Origin: Bacillota bacterium
GTDB taxonomy: Bacteria > Bacillota > Clostridia > Oscillospirales > Ruminococcaceae
Reading direction: 5' to 3'
DNA length: 23,553 nt
Assembly (NCBI GenBank): GCA_023431215.1
Contig: JAEYXR010000007.1
Coordinates: 1 to 23,553 of the forward strand
Shown: positions 8,115 through 15,562 of the stretch, one piece after another
Layout: the number at the start of each line of letters is the position of its first letter
Numbering within the stretch: position 1 is the first letter of the stretch
Position numbers and translations under genes: made by a program
Notes under the pieces: model-generated
The model's input: only the letters and a program-made list of their open reading frames with translations
What the model was told of the DNA's origin: nothing
Database searches by the model: none

Positions 8115-8145
8115 TTGCCAATTCCCTTTGCAGATAGGGTATAAT
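8115..8145 (+). promoter_or_regulatory. Probable promoter of the 150-aa membrane-protein gene
   Basis: TTGCCA (8115-8120) and a perfect TATAAT (8140-8145). The 19-bp spacer is long, so strength is uncertain. Start near 8152 gives a ~165-nt leader that carries two inverted repeats: TGTATC-CT-GATACA (8166-8179) and the one at 8215-8236. Confidence 0.55.
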
Positions 8146-8214
8146 ACATGTTCATAAGCTCATGATGTATCCTGATACAGATAAACATATATCTTAACAA
8201 TATTTTAATACCCT

Positions 8215-8236
8215 ATAGATAACAGGTTTTATCTAT
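8215..8236. repeat. Perfect inverted repeat, candidate operator
   Basis: ATAGATAA (8215-8222) and TTATCTAT (8229-8236) are perfect 8-bp arms around CAGGTT. It lies in the leader about 80 bp before the start at 8318, with no T run after it, so it looks like a protein-binding site or mRNA hairpin rather than a terminator. Confidence 0.45.
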
Positions 8237-8317
8237 TTGCAATGATGGTATTTTAAAAGCAAAATCTATAACCCCCAAAAAGGCGGAGCAGTATATTAAG
8301 GTAATAGAAAGGAGACT

Positions 8318-8770
8318 ATGGTGAAAGAGCCAATAAAATTTATTACAAAGGTTACGTTGGTCCATGTTGTTACATATGTTTTATGCGGCATTCTATTCAT
8401 GCTGCTTTTTAACTACCAATCAACCCTTGCTCAGGCGGGCATGAGAGATACCAACAGTTTGATTGTAGGGCTTGCACCGGTGTTTCAAATTTTTAGGGGC
8501 ATCTTATTCGGCATTGTTTTATGGTTATATCGTGATTCTTTTGTAGATAAAAAGCATGGATGGCTTATCCTGTGGGCGATGATTGCTGTTATTGGCATTA
8601 TTAATACACCCGCTACATCGCCAGGGTCCATTGAGTATTTCATCTATTACGACCTATCCGGCATTCAATGGAATTTGGAAATAGGCGGGACTCTTGAAAT
8701 TTTGACGCAAACTCTATTATTTAGCGTTTGTGTTTGGCAAATTACAAAAAAGAAGCCGCAAAATCAATGA
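8318..8770 (+). CDS. Hypothetical four-helix integral membrane protein
   Basis: 150 residues, not recognised as a named family. Four hydrophobic segments at about 11-31, 49-69, 80-97 and 125-143, with basic ends (MVKEPIKFITK and KKKPQNQ) suggesting that both termini are cytoplasmic. The loop between helices 3 and 4 is acidic/aromatic (PGSIEYFIYYDLSGIQWNLE). RBS AAAGGAG precedes ATG 8318 by only 3 nt; the next codon, GTG 8321, is better spaced (6 nt), so the start is uncertain by one codon. The gene has its own promoter and leader with inverted repeats. Its stop codon lies inside the terminator hairpin at 8753-8781. Codon use is more AT-rich than its neighbours, which may hint at separate origin. 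No function is proposed. Confidence 0.8.
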   Translation: MVKEPIKFITKVTLVHVVTYVLCGILFMLLFNYQSTLAQAGMRDTNSLIVGLAPVFQIFRGILFGIVLWLYRDSFVDKKHGWLILWAMIAVIGIINTPATSPGSIEYFIYYDLSGIQWNLEIGGTLEILTQTLLFSVCVWQITKKKPQNQ

Positions 8771-8786
8771 TTTTACGGCTTCTTTT
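8747..8786. terminator. Bidirectional terminator between convergent genes
   Basis: AAGCCGCAAAATC (8753-8765) pairs with GATTTTACGGCTT (8769-8781) with one mismatch, flanked by AAAAAA on the left and CTTTTT on the right. It can end both the 150-aa gene (+), whose TGA stop (8768-8770) lies within it, and sdaAA (-). Confidence 0.85.
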
Positions 8787-8797
8787 TATTATCAACC

Positions 8798-9688
8798 TTA
8801 TTTTTTGCAACTATTAAAGCTGCTGCATAGCGAGCAGGCTGATGGTTGTGCCGCAATGCCCCCCAGTGCAGTTTCCCGCAGCTCACGGGGCAATGCGCGC
8901 CCCACCGAGTACATGGCAGCAATCATTTCATCCAGCGGAATGATACTGGGGGTGCCGGAAAGGGCGATTTCGGCACAGATAAGGGCGTTAGAGGCGCCAA
9001 TTGCATTGCGTTTTTGGCAAGGGGCTTCCACCAGACCACCAATGGGGTCACACACAAGCCCCAGCAAGTTGGCAAGGGCAGAGGCCGCAGCACTAAGGCA
9101 TTGCTCGGGCGTGCCGCCAAACAGCTGTGTAGCGGCAGAAGCCGCCATGGCAGAAGCTGCACCCACCTCTGCCTGGCATCCGCCCTCGGCACCTGCAATG
9201 GTGGCGTTGTGAGCAATGAGGTATCCCACTGCGGCTGCATTAAAGAGGGCATCCAGCATTTTGTCATCGGCAAAGCCATGTTCCTCCTGCAAGGCGATGA
9301 GCACACCGGGCAGCACGCCGGAGGAGCCAGCTGTGGGGGCCGCCACAATAAGCCCCATAGAGGCATTGACCTCCAATACACCCATGGCGTAGGATATTGC
9401 CTTGGAAACCACATTGCCGCAGAGGTTTTTGCCTGCCAGCCGCTGGTTGTTCAGGCGTATTGCCTCGCCGCCAATGAGTCCCCCCATTGTTTCGGGCGGA
9501 GATTCCAAGGCGGTGGCTACTGCCTCTTTCATAATTTTATATGCTTTGGACATGCGCAGCTGGCAATGGTCGGCGCTGTTGCCCAGCACAACGGCCTCCC
9601 TGCGCAGCATGGCTTCGCTAATGGATATTTTTTTGCTGCGGCAGCACTCCAGCAGCCCATGGGCAGAAGTAAACTGGTAATCTTTCAT
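8798..9688 (-). CDS. sdaAA: L-serine dehydratase, iron-sulfur-dependent, alpha subunit
   Basis: Catalytic subunit of the oxygen-sensitive [4Fe-4S] L-serine dehydratase, which converts L-serine to pyruvate and ammonia in the cytoplasm. 296 residues, the normal length of the separate alpha chain. Family blocks are present: APTAGSSGVLPGVL, NATIAGAEGGCQAEVG, and GLVCDPIGGLVEAPCQKRN; the cysteines in CDP, PCQKRN and the C-terminal CSLC are candidates for cluster ligation. ATG 9688 has GGAGG about 10 nt upstream. It is the second gene of the sdaAB-sdaAA unit, 81 bp after sdaAB. The alpha/beta split is the Gram-positive arrangement, unlike the fused enterobacterial enzyme. Confidence 0.95.
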   Translation of the reverse strand: MKDYQFTSAHGLLECCRSKKISISEAMLRREAVVLGNSADHCQLRMSKAYKIMKEAVATALESPPETMGGLIGGEAIRLNNQRLAGKNLCGNVVSKAISYAMGVLEVNASMGLIVAAPTAGSSGVLPGVLIALQEEHGFADDKMLDALFNAAAVGYLIAHNATIAGAEGGCQAEVGAASAMAASAATQLFGGTPEQCLSAAASALANLLGLVCDPIGGLVEAPCQKRNAIGASNALICAEIALSGTPSIIPLDEMIAAMYSVGRALPRELRETALGGIAAQPSACSLCSSFNSCKK

Positions 9689-9769
9689 TTGTCAGGCCCT
9701 CCAAGAGCAGATTTGATGAATTAACTGATTGCAGCCAATGCCAGGGTTATATACTCAACACTTACACTT

Positions 9770-10444
9770 TTAGATACGGATGAGCATGGCGCTTTCAATG
9801 GATGGATGGTTCTCTATCTCGGCAATGACATCCTCGGGAATCCGCTCGTCTGCCTCCACAATGGTATAGGCATTTTCACCTTTGTTCTCGCGGTACATGC
9901 GCATAAACGCAATGTTGATGTTGTAAGCACTCAGGCATTTGGTGATATATGCCACCACGCCGGGCCTGTCCACCTGTTTTACCAAGATGGTATCGTATTC
10001 GCCGGAAAGGTCAATATCCACCCCGTTAATACGCTTGATGAGGACGCTGCCGCCCCCAACCGAAACCCCTACCACATGGGTTTTTGCACCATCCTCGGTG
10101 GTAACGGTAACACCTACTGTATTGGGGTGTACCTCTGTATTGGTGGTGTTGGTGGTAAAGCTGTATTTGAGCCCTTCCGCATCGGCTATTTGAAAAGAAT
10201 TCTTGATGCGTCTGTCCTCGGTGCCAAAGCCCAAAATGCCGCCGATGAGGGCGCGGTCGGTACCATGTCCCTGATAGGTAGCGGCAAAGGAGCCGTACAG
10301 GACAAAATCTGCCGCAATAACACGGCCTTTTGCCATTTTGCCTGCCAGCAGCGCAATACGCAAGGCTCCCGCCGTATGGGAGCTGGAAGGGCCAATCATA
10401 TTGGGGCCTATAATATCAAAAATACCGATGGTTTTGGTGGCCAT
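9770..10444 (-). CDS. sdaAB: L-serine dehydratase, iron-sulfur-dependent, beta subunit
   Basis: Partner of SdaAA. 224 residues. The N-terminal beta domain starts FDIIGPNMIGPSSSHTAGALRIALLAG, the family signature (GPSSSHTAG at 18-26). An ACT domain follows at about residues 153-224 (VDRPGVVAYITKCLSAYNINIAFMRMYRENKGENAYTIVEAD), as usual for the separate beta subunit; ACT domains commonly bind amino acids, so it may sense serine. ATG 10444 has AGGAGG seven bases upstream. Transcribed first from the promoter at 10503-10531. Confidence 0.95.
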   Translation of the reverse strand: MATKTIGIFDIIGPNMIGPSSSHTAGALRIALLAGKMAKGRVIAADFVLYGSFAATYQGHGTDRALIGGILGFGTEDRRIKNSFQIADAEGLKYSFTTNTTNTEVHPNTVGVTVTTEDGAKTHVVGVSVGGGSVLIKRINGVDIDLSGEYDTILVKQVDRPGVVAYITKCLSAYNINIAFMRMYRENKGENAYTIVEADERIPEDVIAEIENHPSIESAMLIRI

Positions 10445-10502
10445 AAAAGTGCCTCCTAGTTAAACTTAATCATTTGGAAAAATTTATCTTGGTAACAGCT
10501 TT

Positions 10503-10531
10503 AGTATACTCATTTTAGGCGGATAAAACAA
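10503..10531 (-). promoter_or_regulatory. Sigma-A promoter of sdaAB-sdaAA
   Basis: On the minus strand TTGTTT (10531-10526) and TATACT (10508-10503) with a 17-bp spacer; start near 10496, about 52 nt before sdaAB. About 60-80 bp upstream is the inverted repeat GATACA-TGAAC-TGTATC (10593-10609), a possible regulator site. Confidence 0.7.
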
Positions 10532-10725
10532 CAGAGATGATGCAGGATGATTTCAAAGTGCAGACAATTTTAGCTAAAACTGCCTTTATAGAGATACATG
10601 AACTGTATCACGTAGCTTTTAAATAATAGGGAACATTATTTGCTGTGCATCGCCCCTGATGGGTCTGCTCAGAATGATATCAATGCCCGTGGTTAAGTCC
10701 TAGGGCATTTTAAATTTATCTGCAA

Positions 10726-11295
10726 CTAACATAATTCTTCTGCATAACCAAGTAGCTTTTGGTACAGGCGCACCATCTTTGGCTCACGGCTGCAATAGTC
10801 CCAAAGCTTGTCCTTTTCCAACCAGGCAGCACCGCTATTTTCTTCCGGGCAGGGGCGCGGTGTGTCCATGGAGGAGGCCATAAACAGATAGGTAAAATTA
10901 AGGTGCAGGTGGTCAGGCACATAAAGCCCACGGCGGGTATGCCCCTCCACAGTCAGAGCTTCCATAGAAACAGGTTGCCTGCTCAGTGGCGTAAGGCTTT
11001 TAATGCCGGTTTCCTCGGCTACCTCCCGAACAGCCACTGCCATCAGGTCGCTTTCGCCATCTGCGTGGCCGCCTGTCCACGACCAGCACCCATAAATATG
11101 GTGAAACACCATCAACACTTTCTTTAACTTTTCATCCACCACAAAGCCGGATGCCGTTATATGTGCCGGTAAACAGTCCCTGGTTAAAAGCCTTTGTCCA
11201 AAGGCTGCTGCACAGGTGCAAATCAACGCCTTATCCTGCTCCTCCTGTGGGCAGCGCGGCTTAAAGTCATACAGCTCATTTAAATAATATGCCAA
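10726..11295 (-). CDS. Nudix hydrolase
   Basis: Cytoplasmic pyrophosphohydrolase of nucleoside-diphosphate-linked compounds, 189 residues; the substrate is not predictable. The Nudix box lies at 75-98: GGHADGESDLMAVAVREVAEETGI, with the metal-binding REVAEE core (Arg90, Glu91, Glu94, Glu95). The spacing between Glu81 and Arg90 is eight residues, one more than the canonical seven; GGHADG...REV.EETG spacing like this is found in a subset of bacterial Nudix proteins. The start is TTG 11295: AGGTGG lies six bases upstream and no in-frame ATG occurs before the Nudix fold. Apparently monocistronic. Only a weak hairpin (AATGCCC/GGGCATT, about 10681-10712) follows, with a poor T run. Confidence 0.9.
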   Translation of the reverse strand: MAYYLNELYDFKPRCPQEEQDKALICTCAAAFGQRLLTRDCLPAHITASGFVVDEKLKKVLMVFHHIYGCWSWTGGHADGESDLMAVAVREVAEETGIKSLTPLSRQPVSMEALTVEGHTRRGLYVPDHLHLNFTYLFMASSMDTPRPCPEENSGAAWLEKDKLWDYCSREPKMVRLYQKLLGYAEELC

Positions 11296-11395
11296 GCAAA
11301 ACCACCTACTTTCTACGATATTGTGGCTAGATTCATTTTTTATGGAGCTTTTATAAAGCTGAAAGTCTTGTCATAACATTATTTTACTCGTTTTT

Positions 11396-11424
11396 TTGAC
11401 AGATTGCCAATATGTGGCTACAAT
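11396..11424 (+). promoter_or_regulatory. Strong sigma-A promoter of the amidohydrolase operon
   Basis: Consensus TTGACA (11396-11401), 17-bp spacer, TACAAT (11419-11424). Start near 11431, ~57 nt before the ATG at 11488. Confidence 0.85.
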
Positions 11425-11487
11425 AAAACAATAATAAATCCGGCAGGCTATGGCAGCTTGCAGAGGTATTCTTTGGGAGGTCTTGGG

Positions 11488-12294
11488 ATGAATCATTTAA
11501 AAGAGCCTATTGCCGATGCGCATGCTCATATTTTTCCTCAAAAAATTGCGCAAAAGGCAGTGGGGTCTATCGGCAACTTTTATAATATCCCCATGTGTCA
11601 TGAGGGGGTGGCACATGCATTGGTAGAAAGTGGAAATAGAATAGGGGTGCAAAAGTATTTGGTTTGCAGCACAGCTACCACCCCTTCACAGGTAATATCC
11701 ATCAATGATTTTATTTATGAAAAATGCTCCCAATACCCTGAATTTGTAGGCTTTGCCACTCTGCATCCCGATTTTGAAGATTTGGAGGCAGAAGTGGAGC
11801 GCATTGTTTCTATGGGGCTACACGGAGTAAAGCTTCATCCGGATTTTCAAAAATTTGAAATTAACGCTCCCCATGCCATTCCATTGTACCGTGCCTGTGC
11901 CAAAGCAAAGCTCCCCATTTTGTTTCATACAGGGGATGACCGATACGATTTTTCGGCGCCGCACCGGCTCTATAACGCTCTGGAACAAGTTCCCGATCTG
12001 GTTTGCATTGCCGCCCATTTTGGCGGATACCAAAACTGGGATGAGGCTTATCGCTGGTTAAAACATCCCAACGTCTGGTTTGACACCAGCAGCAGTCTGT
12101 TCTCCCTGTCGGTGGAGGAGGCTATGAAGATGATGGAGCATTTGGGCTTTGACCGTTTTATGTTTGGCTCCGACTTTCCCATGTGGGACCATGTAGAGGA
12201 GCTGGAGCGCTTTAACAGGCTGCCTCTGACCCCTGCTCAGCGCAAAAAAGTGCTGTGGGAAAACTTTCATCACCTGCTTCATCTGCCGTTGTAA
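11488..12294 (+). CDS. Amidohydrolase (amidohydrolase_2 family) metal-dependent hydrolase
   Basis: 268 residues, a TIM-barrel hydrolase of the PF04909 type. The first strand carries the metal-binding HxH (IADAHAHIFP, His12 and His14). Further landmarks: HGVKLHPDFQ, ILFHTGDDRYD, CIAAHFGGYQNWDEA with the third metal-ligand histidine, and FMFGSDFPMWDH with the catalytic/metal Asp. Homologues act on C-N or C-C bonds (hydrolases and decarboxylases); the substrate here cannot be assigned. ATG 11488 is chosen because GGGAGG is seven bases upstream; an in-frame ATG at 11404 lies inside the promoter, upstream of transcription start, so it cannot be used. Followed after 47 bp by the rhomboid-like gene, probably on the same mRNA. 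Confidence 0.88.
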   Translation: MNHLKEPIADAHAHIFPQKIAQKAVGSIGNFYNIPMCHEGVAHALVESGNRIGVQKYLVCSTATTPSQVISINDFIYEKCSQYPEFVGFATLHPDFEDLEAEVERIVSMGLHGVKLHPDFQKFEINAPHAIPLYRACAKAKLPILFHTGDDRYDFSAPHRLYNALEQVPDLVCIAAHFGGYQNWDEAYRWLKHPNVWFDTSSSLFSLSVEEAMKMMEHLGFDRFMFGSDFPMWDHVEELERFNRLPLTPAQRKKVLWENFHHLLHLPL

Positions 12295-12341
12295 ACGCTC
12301 TTGTGTACAAATAAAAAGCTCTAAAACCAGGAGGGATTAAG

Positions 12342-12911
12342 TTGAAAATGTTACTTCATAACAAAGGCACCCTGTTCATTTTGACGCTTTGGGTTATACT
12401 TTTTTTACTTTCTCCCAGTGGCAATTTCACCATGCAATTATCTGGAAAAGGGCTAAACTTAATTGGCACAGAATACTACCGTTTTCTTACCGGACCACTT
12501 CTCCATTTTAATGTACTGCACTTGGTGTTTAATGCTATTACCCTATATTGGCTGGGTTGTTTTTTGGAACCCCAGGTGGGCAGCGTACGCTTTGTGGTGT
12601 TTGCCATAGCTGCCGCCACCCTTGCAGAAGCCATTTACTGTACTATTTTCCGCTATTCTGAGCATGTTATTGGTGGCTCAGTGTGTTTATTCGCACTCAT
12701 GGGACTATTGATGCTGCTTCAGATACTGCGTCCGGAGGTGCCTCGCTTTATGCTTGGCACCTGGTATGGCAACTGGATTGTGGGGTATGCCATCTTGGGG
12801 AACATCCCCATGTTTTCCTTCACCGACATCGGTACGGTAAGCCTCCATATAATTGCACTGCTCACAGGTGTGCTGCTGGGTATTATTTCAGTATTCTGCA
12901 AACTTATATAA
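12342..12911 (+). CDS. Rhomboid-family intramembrane protein
   Basis: 189 residues with about six hydrophobic segments, the minimal rhomboid core. The second helix has the family block YYRFLTGPLLHFNVLHLVFNAITLYWLG with His60 and Asn64 (the H...N positions that form the oxyanion site). The catalytic helix reads HVIGGSVCLFALMG: Ser113 is present, but the usual GxSG motif is GGSV, with Val in place of the last Gly. The last helix supplies His169 (TVSLHIIALLTG), so a Ser-His dyad could still form. Activity is plausible but not assured. The start is TTG 12342: GGAGG lies seven bases upstream, whereas the ATG two codons later is too far from it. Between the amidohydrolase and a 77-aa membrane-protein gene, probably co-transcribed. 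Confidence 0.82.
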   Translation: MKMLLHNKGTLFILTLWVILFLLSPSGNFTMQLSGKGLNLIGTEYYRFLTGPLLHFNVLHLVFNAITLYWLGCFLEPQVGSVRFVVFAIAAATLAEAIYCTIFRYSEHVIGGSVCLFALMGLLMLLQILRPEVPRFMLGTWYGNWIVGYAILGNIPMFSFTDIGTVSLHIIALLTGVLLGIISVFCKLI

Positions 12912-12960
12912 TCAGATTAATATAGGTTTTTGGTTGTAAAATCACTGGGAGGTACATAAC

Positions 12961-13194
12961 ATGAAGACTTTTTTTGCTGTTTTTTTTGCATGCTTCTTTT
13001 TCATCTGTATTTTTTTAATGTTTGGTGGTATCCTTCTTTTTGAAAACTTTTGGGCACTGGTAGGCTTAGCTTCCTTTGTGCTTGCCATTTTTATCTCCAT
13101 CCTGTTCCACCAGGAAACCAAGCTGGAGGAGCTGGAAAAAAGGCTGGAGGCGTTGGAAACGCCCCATGACAAGGCGGATGGACCACAAGCATAA
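12961..13194 (+). CDS. Small membrane protein with coiled-coil tail
   Basis: 77 residues. Two hydrophobic helices (about 4-26, very Phe-rich, and 30-50) are followed by a charged heptad-like segment, QETKLEELEKRLEALE (about 51-67), which should be cytoplasmic and could oligomerise. GGGAGG lies eight bases upstream of ATG 12961, and a strong terminator starts 12 bp after the stop, which supports it as a real gene. It lies 49 bp after the rhomboid-like gene and is likely the last gene of that operon. No family recognised. Confidence 0.75.
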   Translation: MKTFFAVFFACFFFICIFLMFGGILLFENFWALVGLASFVLAIFISILFHQETKLEELEKRLEALETPHDKADGPQA

Positions 13195-13206
13195 AATAAC
13201 AACCCA

Positions 13207-13237
13207 AGCGGCTTTCATTTATGAGAGCTGCTTTTTT
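13207..13237 (+). terminator. Rho-independent terminator of the amidohydrolase operon
   Basis: AGCGGCTTTC (13207-13216) pairs along its full length, counting two G-U pairs, with GAGAGCTGCT (13223-13232); loop ATTTAT; six T residues follow. Confidence 0.8.
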
Positions 13238-13525
13238 GCTCATAAAGGGTTAAATGTTCCTCTTTGGATACGGCTTTTAAAGTCGGGGGTACTGTTTTAT
13301 CTTATAGCAGGCAGAAGGCTGCATGATTGCTACAGCAAAACAGGGCAGAATGCCGTACAAAAAAGCTGCTACAATCTACTGGTCTGTTGGTGCAATCTGC
13401 TTTTTTTCAAGGAAATACGCCCAAATACTGGCTATTGCATTGCTTTTTTATATTTTGGTGCTATAATACAAAAGTTAGAGTGGAATACTGTTTGAAATGC
13501 CAACGTATAGGCAGGAGGTACCTTT
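13238..13525 (+). promoter_or_regulatory. typA upstream region with sigma-A promoter (13440-13467)
   Basis: No gene is supportable here. The promoter is TTGCTT (13440-13445), 16-bp spacer, TATAAT (13462-13467); start near 13474 gives a ~50-nt leader. The preceding ~200 bp contains poly-T stretches and GC-poor sequence but no recognised RNA or operator. Confidence 0.65.
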
Positions 13526-15346
13526 TTGAAACGTGATGATTTAAGAAATATCGCGATTATCGCCCACGTCGACCATGGCAAAACCACGCTTGTAGACGAA
13601 ATGCTGAAGCAGGGCGGTTCTTTTCGTGAAAATCAGGTGGTGCAGGAGCGTGGCATGGACTCCAACGATTTGGAGCGTGAGCGCGGCATTACCATACTTG
13701 CAAAAAATGCATCTACCACCTATAAGGGGGTAAAAATCAATATTATCGACACCCCCGGACATGCCGATTTTGGTGGCGAGGTTGAGCGTGTTTTGAAGAT
13801 GGTGGACGGCGTTTTGCTGCTGGTTGACGCAGCAGAAGGCCCCATGCCCCAAACCCGTTTTGTGCTGGAAAAAGCCCTTGCACTCAACCTGCTGGTGGTT
13901 ATTATCATCAACAAAATAGACAAGCCCGACGCACGCCTTGATGAGGTGGTGGATGAGGTTTTGGAGCTGCTTATGGATTTGGGTGCCTCCGATGAGCAGC
14001 TGGACAGCCCTGTTATTTTCTGCTCCGGCCGTCAGGGCACTGCCACTTACTCCCCCCATGTAGAGGGCGACAGCCTGGAGCCCCTGTTTGATACCATTGT
14101 CAACTATATCCATGCCCCCGAGGGTGACGAAACCGCACCTTTGGGCGTACTGGTTTCCTCTGTGGATTACAGCGAGTTTGTAGGCCGCATTGCTGTGGGC
14201 CGCATCAGCTCCGGCAAGCTTACCACCAACATGGAAGTTGCCGTCTGTGACTATCATGACCCTGACGTAACTGGCAAAGCAAAAATTACTGCCATTTATC
14301 AATATGATGGTGTTAAAAAGACACAGGTGCAGGAAGCTACCGTGGGTGATGTTGTTGCATTCTCCGGTATTACCGACATCAACATCGGCAACACCGTTTG
14401 CGCCACCAGCGCCATCAATCCTCTTCCTTTTGTAAAAATAAGCGAGCCCACCATGGAAATGACTTTTTCGGTAAACGACAGCCCCTTCTGCGGCAAGGAA
14501 GGCAAGTTTGTTACCTCCCGCCAGATTCGGGACCGTCTGTACCGTGAGCTGCTCAAGGACGTTTCTCTGCATGTTGAGGACACCGACAGCGCCGACAGCT
14601 TCCGTGTGCTTGGCCGTGGCGAAATGCATCTTTCCATTCTCATTGAGAATATGCGCCGCGAGGGCTACGAGTTTCAGGTTGGTGCCCCCAAGGTACTGAT
14701 GAAGCAGGAAAACGGCAAGCTGCTTGAGCCTTATGAAGAGCTGGTGGTAGACGTTCCTGAGGAATATATGGGCAGCGTTATGGAAAAAATGGGCTACCGC
14801 AAGGCCGAGCTGCAGGAAATGCACCCCAAGGGCAGCCGTATGGAAATGAAGTTTATCATTCCTTCCCGCGGACTGTTTGGCTACCGCAGCGAGTTCCTCA
14901 CCGATACCCGCGGCGAGGGCATTCAAAGCTCCATCTTCTATGAGTACAACGAATACAAGGGCGAGATTCCCGGACGTAAATCCGGCAGCCTCATTGCCTT
15001 TGAAACCGGCGATGCTGTGGCATACGGTATCTTTGGCGCCCAGGACCGCGGCCAGATGTTTATTGACCCCGGTACATCCGTATATGCAGGTATGGTGGTA
15101 GGCTCCAGCCCCAAGGGTGAGGACATTACCGTTAATGTCTGCAAGCGCAAGCACCTGACCAACACCCGTGCCAGCGGCAGTGATGATGCCCTGCGGCTGA
15201 TTCCCCCCCGCCGTATGAGCCTGGAGGAGTGTCTGGAATTTTTGGCTGAGGACGAGCTGTTGGAGGTTACCCCCAAGAGCATCCGCATTCGTAAGCGTAT
15301 TTTGGATCACAACCAGCGCATGAAGGTAGCTTCCAAGAACAAGTAA
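13526..15346 (+). CDS. typA: Ribosome-associated GTPase TypA/BipA
   Basis: Translational GTPase of 606 residues (normal length) that binds 70S ribosomes and assists 50S assembly, notably at low temperature and in stress. G motifs: G1 AHVDHGKT (13-20), G2 RGIT (53-56), G3 DTPGHAD (75-81), G4 NKID (129-132), G5 SGRQG near 168. Domain II, the EF-G-like domains III and V, and the TypA-specific C-terminal domain (SRGLFGYRSEFLTDTRGEG, then KRKHLTNTRASGSDDALRL) follow in order. The start is TTG 13526, with AGGAGG seven bases upstream; the first residues KRDDLRNIAIIAHVDHGKTTL match the family N-terminus. Single gene with its own promoter and terminator. Confidence 0.98.
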   Translation: MKRDDLRNIAIIAHVDHGKTTLVDEMLKQGGSFRENQVVQERGMDSNDLERERGITILAKNASTTYKGVKINIIDTPGHADFGGEVERVLKMVDGVLLLVDAAEGPMPQTRFVLEKALALNLLVVIIINKIDKPDARLDEVVDEVLELLMDLGASDEQLDSPVIFCSGRQGTATYSPHVEGDSLEPLFDTIVNYIHAPEGDETAPLGVLVSSVDYSEFVGRIAVGRISSGKLTTNMEVAVCDYHDPDVTGKAKITAIYQYDGVKKTQVQEATVGDVVAFSGITDINIGNTVCATSAINPLPFVKISEPTMEMTFSVNDSPFCGKEGKFVTSRQIRDRLYRELLKDVSLHVEDTDSADSFRVLGRGEMHLSILIENMRREGYEFQVGAPKVLMKQENGKLLEPYEELVVDVPEEYMGSVMEKMGYRKAELQEMHPKGSRMEMKFIIPSRGLFGYRSEFLTDTRGEGIQSSIFYEYNEYKGEIPGRKSGSLIAFETGDAVAYGIFGAQDRGQMFIDPGTSVYAGMVVGSSPKGEDITVNVCKRKHLTNTRASGSDDALRLIPPRRMSLEECLEFLAEDELLEVTPKSIRIRKRILDHNQRMKVASKNK

Positions 15347-15352
15347 AACCAT

Positions 15353-15387
15353 AGCGTCCGGTATCATAAAATACCGGACGCTTTTTT
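15353..15387 (+). terminator. Rho-independent terminator of typA
   Basis: Perfect 12-bp stem AGCGTCCGGTAT / ATACCGGACGCT (15353-15364 with 15371-15382), loop CATAAA, then a run of T residues. Confidence 0.95.
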
Positions 15388-15483
15388 GGCTGTGGGGCTA
15401 ATTGCTCAAAGGTGTTAAAGATACAGAGTATCTAGCTTTTTATGGGGCACACTTTGTCAAACAGCAAAGAATTTTACAAGTAT

Positions 15484-15513
15484 TTGACAGCGGGTACTTG
15501 TTGACAGTATACT
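15484..15513 (+). promoter_or_regulatory. Sigma-A promoter of the 185-aa gene
   Basis: Consensus TTGACA (15484-15489), 18-bp spacer, TATACT (15508-15513). A second TTGACAG occurs at 15501-15507, so the spacer contains a 17-bp-offset repeat of the -35 element. Start near 15520, leader about 43 nt. Confidence 0.75.
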
Positions 15514-15562
15514 AAAAATAAATTGTACAGGATAAATTATGACCAAGGACTGGTGACGGATT

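Noticed and set aside
8846..9724. Long + strand frame opposite sdaAA
   Set aside because: Shadow of sdaAA; rich in Cys/His/Gly with no domain and no RBS.
10681..10712. Terminator after the Nudix gene (AATGCCC/GGGCATT)
   Set aside because: The 7-bp stem has a large loop and no T run on the minus strand; too weak to list as a feature.
13541..15367. A 608-codon open frame on the minus strand opposite typA
   Set aside because: It mirrors typA codon for codon, has no RBS or family-like features, and open antisense frames are expected opposite genes with this codon bias.
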